Positions 13,301-22,300 of a stretch of DNA of 64,000 nt are shown here, in pieces (position 1 is the first letter of the stretch; every line of letters starts with the position of its first letter). The DNA comes from Dendrolimus kikuchii (Eukaryota; Arthropoda; Insecta; Lepidoptera; Lasiocampidae). The DNA is taken from NCBI GenBank assembly GCA_019925095.2, contig CM034413.1, positions 315,001 to 379,000 on the forward strand. The letters are read 5' to 3'. The translations under genes and the position numbers were made by a program. Below the pieces are notes generated by a model, which searched no databases, had not been told where the DNA came from, and saw nothing but the letters and a program-made list of their open reading frames with translations.

Positions 13301-16300
13301 TCATTCCTCCTGCTTGATAACTCTATCCAATTCTAGAAGCTGGTAACATATCTTACAACGTTTAATTATCAATTAATCGAAATGGTGCTTTCTGTTTCGT
13401 TTGTTCGGGGCGACAGGCCCGCGAGCGCGCGGCGCGGGAGCGCGAGCGGTACCTGCGCGCGCAGGCCACGCGCCAGCTGCCCACCGAGGCGGAGCCCATC
13501 GACTCCGATGACAGGTACTACCTTTCATTCATTCACTCACTCACTCACTCACTCACTCACTCACTTATTCAATGAGTAAGTAACTAATGAGTCAGTAAGT
13601 GAGTACTTACTGACTCATTTATTAACTTACTCACGTACTAACTCCTTTATTCAGTCACTGATTCACTCATTCTCTCACTCACTCACTCACTCACTGACTG
13701 ATTCATTTATTTACTCATTCACTCACTCACTGATTCATTTATTCACTCGCTCACTCACTGACTCATTTATTCATTCATTCACTCACTGACTCATTCACTC
13801 GCTCTCTCACTGACTCATTTATTCACCCATTCACTGACACATTTAGTCACTTACTCACTTACTGACTTATGTATTCACTCACTCACTCGCTCACTCATTC
13901 GGTGACTCACTAACGTATTCACCCACCCACTCATTCGTTTTTATTTTTACAAGTATGCGCATTTCTGTTTAAATTAATTTTCAAGTAATTACATCAAATA
14001 AAATAACTGGAATATTCGAGCAAAGTAAAAGAGGCGCGGTCGGGCGTGTAAGCTACTGAACGGAATTAGATGAAATTCGACACAGAACTAACTTATACCC
14101 CGAGTAAACACTTAAGATGCTTCGTCCCGATAAATGACATCCTTACCATGGGTTCCATGGGATAGACGAATTTAGTGAAAGGGATGACGCTGTGGTCGCG
14201 TATTTTTGGCGACGCTTCTCCAATTTACTAAGAAATAAATCGTTATGGTAACGCGAACGAAGTTTCGCTGCCATTGCCAGTTGAGAATAAAATTATAAAG
14301 CTTTGTGTTTTTGAGATTCACATTTCTCAACTTGTGGCAAAACCTTTTTTATTGCATTGCGTTTGAAAATAAATAGTTTCTGTTTTTTTTTGGAATCGGC
14401 AGCGGTGAGGGCGGCGCCGATCTGGGCGGGGAGGAGTCCGCCGGGTCGGGCGGCGTGTCGACCACGCCCCCGCCGCCGCCGGACACGCCCCCGCGGCACC
14501 GCCACCACCACCACCGGCACCACCACAGGCACCACGAGCGAGCCGAGAGGCAGGAGAGGCCCGAGACACCACAGGTACGTATGACGCCCACCGCACCCGC
14601 TCTGGGGGGAGATTAACCTCCACTCTGGGTACGCATAATCCCCACACTTGGGTTAAAATTAGAATAAATTAATATAATAAGTTATTCTTGAGGTACACCA
14701 CAACACAAACATACATTAATTAAATGTACATACATACATAACTTCACGCCAGTTCCCTTGCGGGGTAGGCACGAACAACAGAGCGCATTCATAGCTCTTG
14801 TCATGCACGCTCATCTGTTCTTAAGGCTCCTGACATCACCTTCTCTGCTAGCACTTCTTAACTTCTTAAATTTAATTGTAAAAGAAAGGGTACGGAACTA
14901 TAATCCGTAGTGTTGTTAATAAAAATAAAAAAAAATCCCCACACTTAGGGAGCTTAAGCTGACGCTGGGGAAGCTTAATTCCCTTATTTTTTTTTAGTTT
15001 TGTTCGCAAACTGGCCAACTCGGCTTACTTTTAAACAAAACTAGAGCACAGATAATGTGGTGCTGACTGGCCTTCTTGGTGCGAACAGAGCATGCATTAA
15101 GCCATTGTAGTCATACTCATATTTATAGTCCTCTACCAAAATGTATTATTGACATTCAAAACTATAATAATATTAAATATAGACTAAGGACATTATTGAG
15201 TGACAAATCATACTACAGTATTAATGATTATTTTAATGACATACTAAAAATTACTAAGGTAGTATACAATGTATTATTTACTACTGACTAGTGGATTAAT
15301 TTTGATTTTATGACATTTATTTTAATTTAATTATTATTATTCTTAATTCCATTAATTTTTTAATATTTATGTAATATTAATACTGAATAGATAAAAATTA
15401 TTAATTATAATAATGGGCACAACATTTTTCACGCCCTAGAGGCAAAAACATGTGAACTTATGGAATAATCCTACCATTTTTTTATGTATCATGTTTAATG
15501 CAATAAATGATGATTTGATTTGATCTAGGGGAGTTATTTCCTACTTTGAACAGGTTAATAGTAATAAACCACCACTCTGGGGAGGCTTAATTGCCATTCT
15601 AGGGGAGTCATTACCCACTTTAACACCCCCATGAGGGGGGGGGGGGTTAGGTTTAATAGTGAGTAAAGTATGATGATTGAATTTGTAGAGTTCGGAAGGG
15701 GGCACGACGCCCCCGCGCCCCCCGTCGCCGGCGCCCCCCGACAGCGTGCACCCCAGGAGGCTGGTACGTACCTTATAATATATAATATAATATAATAGCA
15801 GCCCATAAATGTCCCACTGCTGGGCTCGGGCCTCCCACTATAGGGGAACGGACAGTATACCCGCCACGCTTGTCCAAGGCGGCTTGGCAGGTTTGACACA
15901 TCGGTTATCTCGATGTGCAGGTTGCATCACGATGTTTTCCTTCACCGTTATTAGCACGTGGTAATGGTAACAATATGCACATTAGGTCAGAAAACTGCCT
16001 AAGCGGTGCATGCGTTCCGGCCAGGATCGAACCCGCGCCCTTTGGGTCTGGGACGCGTGCGCTAGCCATTACGCTACCACGACTTGTACGTACCTTACCT
16101 TATAACTAATAAATTTGTTGCCATTTTGTTGTTTTATAAATATAAGCAGTCAGATCTGCCGTGCCCTTCAAAACATAGCAAACGCTTTTCCTAGAATTTT
16201 AAAACATGAAGCAATTTTTTGTCTACTGGCAACACTGTATCTTACGTCAGTAAATTATAAACGAAGTTCAATTTATCTATATTATTTTAATTTTAATGTA

Positions 16301-19300
16301 AAAATAATTGAATACGGATATATCAATAGTCACTTTCACATAAGCAGTGGTTTTTTTAACGCTTCAGCTCACTATTATTAACATATATGTGTCCGCGATG
16401 TGAGTGCAGATCGCGTTTGTGCACGTGATCGTTAATTGTGTTGTTGTCTCACTCTGTTTATATAGGAGTTGTATGATTTGTATGAAACGGGTATATTTTC
16501 TTGGTATGTTACGAGATGGTGATAGTGTTAGGCTTGCAGCTTTTTGGTATATCGATAATAGTCTTAAAGGTTAAGTTCATCAAGGATGTCTAGCGGAATT
16601 TGAAATAAAAAATTCGTTGTAATTTAACGAGTGGCTGACTCCAGATTGGGGATTTTTGGCCCCATTTTGGGTTTTATTTTGCAGTTGGGAAGTGTTTGGG
16701 GTGAAAACTTTAACATTGGGAAAATTGGAAATGTATTTTCCTTTGCTTTCCTTTAATTTTGGTTATTCCTTTAACCTTACTAAAAATGCCATAGAATATT
16801 AGGGATAGCATAAAAGTTCAATTTAAACAGATCTCTGTACAATAATTGTAATGGTTTTTGGTTTTGTCATCAAATTGTAAAAAAAAAAATATATTTATAT
16901 TAGGAATTAACCATTCAGCTCTTCCAAAAGCCGCTAGACTAACACTATCACCATCTCGTAATATACCAAGTAAATATACCCATTTCATACAAATCATACA
17001 ACTGCTATATAAACAGAGAGAGAAAGGGAGGGAGAAAGAGAGAGAGGGGGGGAGGGGAGAGAAAGAGATAGGAGAGAAAAAGAAAGAGAGAGGAGATAGA
17101 AAGAGAGCGAGGAGAGAGAAGGAAAGGGAGAGGAGAGAGAAAGAGATAGGAGATAGAAAGAGAGAAAGGGGAGAAAGAGGACGAGGAGAGAGAAAGAGAG
17201 CGAGGAGAGATAAAGAAAGGGAGAGGAGAGAGAAATATAGAGAGAGGGAAGAGAACGCGAGAGAGAGGACAGAGAAAGACAGGGAGGAGATAGAAAGAGA
17301 GAACGAGAGAGAGGAGAGAAAGAAAGAAGAGAGAGAGGAGAAAGGGGAGAGAGAGGGGGGGAGAGGAGAGGGGAGAGAGAGAAAGAGAGCAATTAACGAT
17401 CACGTGCACAAACGAGATGTGTACTCTCATCGCGGACACATATGTCTAATAGTGAGCTGAAGGGTTAAGAACGAAAATACGAAATCCTTCAATGTGCGTG
17501 TGCGTGAATGACACGCACCGGTCCAATATTTTTCATCCAAAATATATGTGGGTAGAAATTTCTAACAAAAATAGTATCGTTTTGGGGTATTTTAATTAGG
17601 AAATTCAAATGACACCTTTCCTACTTCCTAAGTTGGAACAAAACCGGCAAAATGAAAAAAATCATCAAAATGGGTTGAGTAGTTTCGGAGTTCATCGCGG
17701 TCAAACACTGAAAGGGAATTTCTATATATGTAGATTATATAATGTATGTGTGTTTGTGTAGAGCGGCGCCTCGGCGGGCAGCTCCCCCATCACGATCAGC
17801 TTCAAGAACCACAAGCTGAGCCCCACGCACGCGGCCGACACGCCCAGCGGTGAGTGCACGGCCTTGACTGGCGTTGTTGCTGGGGACATCGTCAACCCCA
17901 AGGGTCCTTTACCCTTGCACGCCAGTAATAACAACAAATGGCTCCATACATTTTGCTGTCTACCCTCCTTTGGCTATGGCCAGTTCAGACATTGCTCCCA
18001 GTCAACGTTTGACAAGCTCATCTTTTTCCATCAACTCCTTGTACTTTACTTGAACCTTATTAAAAGTCGCCAGGTGGTAGGGCATTTGCCCGACTGGATG
18101 GCTACCACCCCTGGACTAGAGCATGCCGCCATAACAACTTTGAGCTGTGTTCCGGCATTAGTGACCAGGTTCCAGTCTCCCTTAAGAGAGCAGCAGCGAT
18201 GGTAACCGCTTTCCACCAAGTGGGACGTCTGCCTGTCTGCTGAACTCGTGCAATTAAAAAAAAAAATTAAAAGTGTTACCTCTAAGGTGGCATTTGGTGC
18301 CTTGTGCTGGTCCTCTGTGTAACCTGAACCAAATCAGGAGAGGATGGATCTGAACGTTGGTGGAGCTACTGGTTGCTGGTGCAAGGATCTAGGTCTAGAA
18401 ACCAACATATCCGTGGGCTACAGCGCTCCACAGCTGACTTTCCTGTTTTTTTTTTAATTTTTTTTCAACATACTTACATTCATATATACCGTGGAGGCGT
18501 AGAGGCCAAAGGCCCTGAATAAAAGTGTGCAATGGCGGCGGAAGAGTATAACCATGTCCTTATTGTCTATGATTCAAAAAATGAGCAGATGAAAATGGTA
18601 GTCACGGTTATCCGGTTGCAATGTTGCTTTTATGATGATTTGAAGGTAGATGCAGAATACCACTCGAGAAGGAAGTTATTGTTTTAATTAAGCTGCGCAC
18701 ACGACTGGTGGTTTTGCAAAGTGATAATAGCCACTTTTTTATGATGGACAGCGGTTACCATCATCTATGAACATTTGCAACCAATGCACTGCCTCTCCAA
18801 AGGGAGACTGGACCCTGATCACTAATGCCAGAACACAACTCGAGGTTGTTATGATGGCATACTCTACACCAGGGTTGGTAGCCATCTAGTCGGGCAAATA
18901 CCCTACCACTTGGCTGTGGGTTGTCTTGTCACCTCTTACGACAGGCCGCCCCAATTTTTTCAAACACTTTTTATTGTCTACCCTCATTTCATGAAAAATA
19001 AATTCGACTTTCGAGTAGTGAAAGTGAGTAATTATTATTGTATAATGGATGGTGCTTTCCAGCGGAGGGCGTGGGCCGCGTGAGGCGCCCGCACGCGGCC
19101 TTCGCCACGGACGAGGAGGACACGCCCACGCCCACCCCCACGCCCACGCACCACCCCACCAACCACAAAGGTAGCCTATGTAATTAATATAAAAAAAAGA
19201 AACCACTTTCAAGAGTAATGAGTGAAAATTCCAAATTCCTACCGTTGCTGCAACAACAAAATATTCACATCTCTCTCCCAAGTTGTTGCAGGAAATATTT

Positions 19301-22300
19301 ATTTTTCATTTCTGGTTACTCTTGAAGTCTGGTTCTATTTTCCTAGAAAATGAATTTTCTTTCGCTTTTAAGTTACGTATATGAAACCAAATTTATGTCA
19401 CTATCTACTATATAATAATATAGTGATGTATCATTGCATTCAGTACTGTAGTGTAACACTTACAAGCCAATAGATGACGCTGTGCAATAATTGAGGTGGC
19501 AAACGATTCCCTAAATTTACAAAGAAAATAGGTATACAAATTTCTGACAGTAATAGATGGGCCTAGCCTTGCTGAAAGATCTTCCTTCGAGACGGAGGAG
19601 CATTCCATCTAGAGTTGAGTAGGACATGATTTTAAAATGAGTTTGTAAGAGTAACATGACATTTTGTACTGAACCAGTGCAATGTACCACTTCAAATGAG
19701 GCGAGGAGATTTTTATGGTTTGTACTGAGGCAGTACATTTGAAGCGATGAGACCTATGAGGCGGTCAGCGTCATTCCCTCATTTCTCCCGTACAAAACTT
19801 CTAATTCGGAAATGTTCGTCAAGTATCGGATGTGCTCGGCCTCGGTCACCTCAATATCATGTTGTCCCTCTTTGTCATGTGAATATCCGTAGATGCGGTT
19901 ATTGTATTGTCCCAGTTCCGTTCTCCCTCTTACATTTGACGCGTGAGTAGTGAGCGGGACAAAATTTTTGAAGCAGTACAAATTTCAATATTGAGCCGTA
20001 TTAGTACAAATGTGGCGGAGGGTGATGTCAGGAGCCTTAAGAACAGACGAGCGTGCATGACAAGAGTTATGAATGTCAAAGAAGCGAGTGAGGTGTGTAA
20101 GAATAAGCCTGAATGGAGCTCTGTTGTTCGTGCCTACCCCGGAAGGGAACCGGCGTGAAGTTATGTATGTATGTATGTATGTAGTACAAATGTGTTTTGT
20201 ACGGAACAAATGTATGTACTAATCATCACTATACTGAATTCAACACACAAATAATAATCAAAATCGGTTCAGATTAAAAAAAAAATAATTTTGCTGAGCT
20301 ATGAACATACATTAAAAAAAAAATGTTATAAGACAAAATGAAAATCTCCTTTTTTTTTAAAGTGGGTTGAAAAGGAGAAAATTATAAAAATTATACTCCC
20401 ATAAAATAAATAACAATCATAAACAAAAATTAAATAATTAAAACGAACGAATTGGGGGTATGTTCAATAATAACTTTGACATTATTCATTGACATCTTTG
20501 TTTCCCATGTTAACGGCTACTGAAAAATGGCCGAAACGTCGGGATAAGAATTAAATAAAATGCTTCGCTTAAAACTGTTAAAACGTACTTTCAATTAGGA
20601 AGCCTCGTTTGCGCATTACCACAATTTTAAACAATAAACAAATAGACAGAATTTACTAGTTAAACGAAAATATGTACGAAATGTTTCAGGTAAAGAGAAA
20701 AAAGAGAAGAGCAAAAAAGGCGAAGGGGAGAAGGAGTCGAAGAGCGCAGAAGAGAAGAGGAAACACATAAAGAGTCTGATCGACAAAATTCCCACGCAAA
20801 AGGAACAGCTCTTCCAGTACAAGCTGGACACGGCGCAGGTACCTCTTCAACGTGTTGTTACTCTTAAGTTAATCCCGGTTGTGTGTCGAGCTTTTCTAAG
20901 TCTCTTCTGTATTTATACTATAACTAGCTTATTCCCGCGACTTCATCCGCTTAGAACAGTAAAAAAAGTAAGTTAAAAACCCCCCGGTTTTCAAACATTC
21001 TTCATTGCTGCTCCGCTCCTATTGGTCTTAGCGTGATGATATATAGCCTATAGCCCTCCTCGATAAATGGGCTATCCAACACTGAAAGAATTTTTCAAAT
21101 CAGACCAGTAGTTTCTGAGATTAGCGCGTTCAAGTAAACAAACAAACAAACAAACTCTTCAGCTTATTATATATTGGTATATTTTTCACGTTACTCCGAA
21201 AATAGGCGGTTAATTTTTGTCTTTTAATTTTGATAATAAGTTTAATGTGACTTTTTAACTGCTTATTTGTAATTATCGCGCTTAAAACCGTTAAAACGTA
21301 GTTTTATTATGTGTTTTTTATTTAATGGTTGGTATCTATGAGATTATTCAAATTTTCAAGCAATTTCTTCAAATAAAGTTTTACTTTTTTTCTTTCTTTC
21401 TATTATGGGAGTATTTTTAAGGAAACAATTGTTATTAAAATCTGTAATATTATAAAAGTCTAGTGGTCTTATTCATAGAGAGTCAGATAGAGTCAGTTTG
21501 AACACTTCTTACATACATACATACATACATAACTTCACGCCAGTTCCCTTGCGGGGTAGGCACGAACAACAGAGTGCCATTTAGCCTTATTCTTTACACT
21601 TACACTTCTTTATGGTTGTTAATTTATTAAAAATACGTTTGTAAGTTTGAACGCTCACAAAGACACACAAAGAACCTAAAAAATTAATAACCCAGGCACA
21701 GAAAAGAAAAAAACAACACACATGGCACTAGATAGGACAATATATAGAAGTATAGATAAAAGTCCAACACAACAGCAGCATGTAACAGATACACTCTACA
21801 TTAGTATATGTTTAGTATTAAAACTAGAATAAATTAATATAATAAGTTATTCGTAAGATACATACACCTCAACACAAAAATCAATAAATTAATGTCACAC
21901 ACAAGAACCAAAATAACTAATAAGCGTGTTAGATTCAAAAAATTAAATCTAGAAATTAAGCTGTAAAAAAGTTGTTAATAATATTAATAAAAAATTTTGA
22001 ACACTAGTGTTCAAAATTTATTCTTAATTCTCTATGAATAAAATCGTAAAAGTGTAGTCTTTTATTTTTTAAATTTTTTTCTGTTTGTCTGTTCGATTGG
22101 GATTCACATAAAAACAGCTGGACCAATTTGGATGCGGTTATCGTTGATCTATAGCAAATTGTCATGATTAAAATCTGCGGTACTTTTTATCCCGGCAATC
22201 CCGCGGGAATTGTCCTGGGAATGGTTTAAAGTGGCTAGAGTGAAAATAAGTCTGATTCCAATGCAAATTTTTTCATTAGAAAATTTCAATTTTCATCATT

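Noticed and set aside
16858..17460. 200-codon Arg/Glu/Lys-rich ORF
   Set aside because: It is the purine minisatellite inside the foldback element; it has no splice phase with RBM25 and its reverse strand is equally open.
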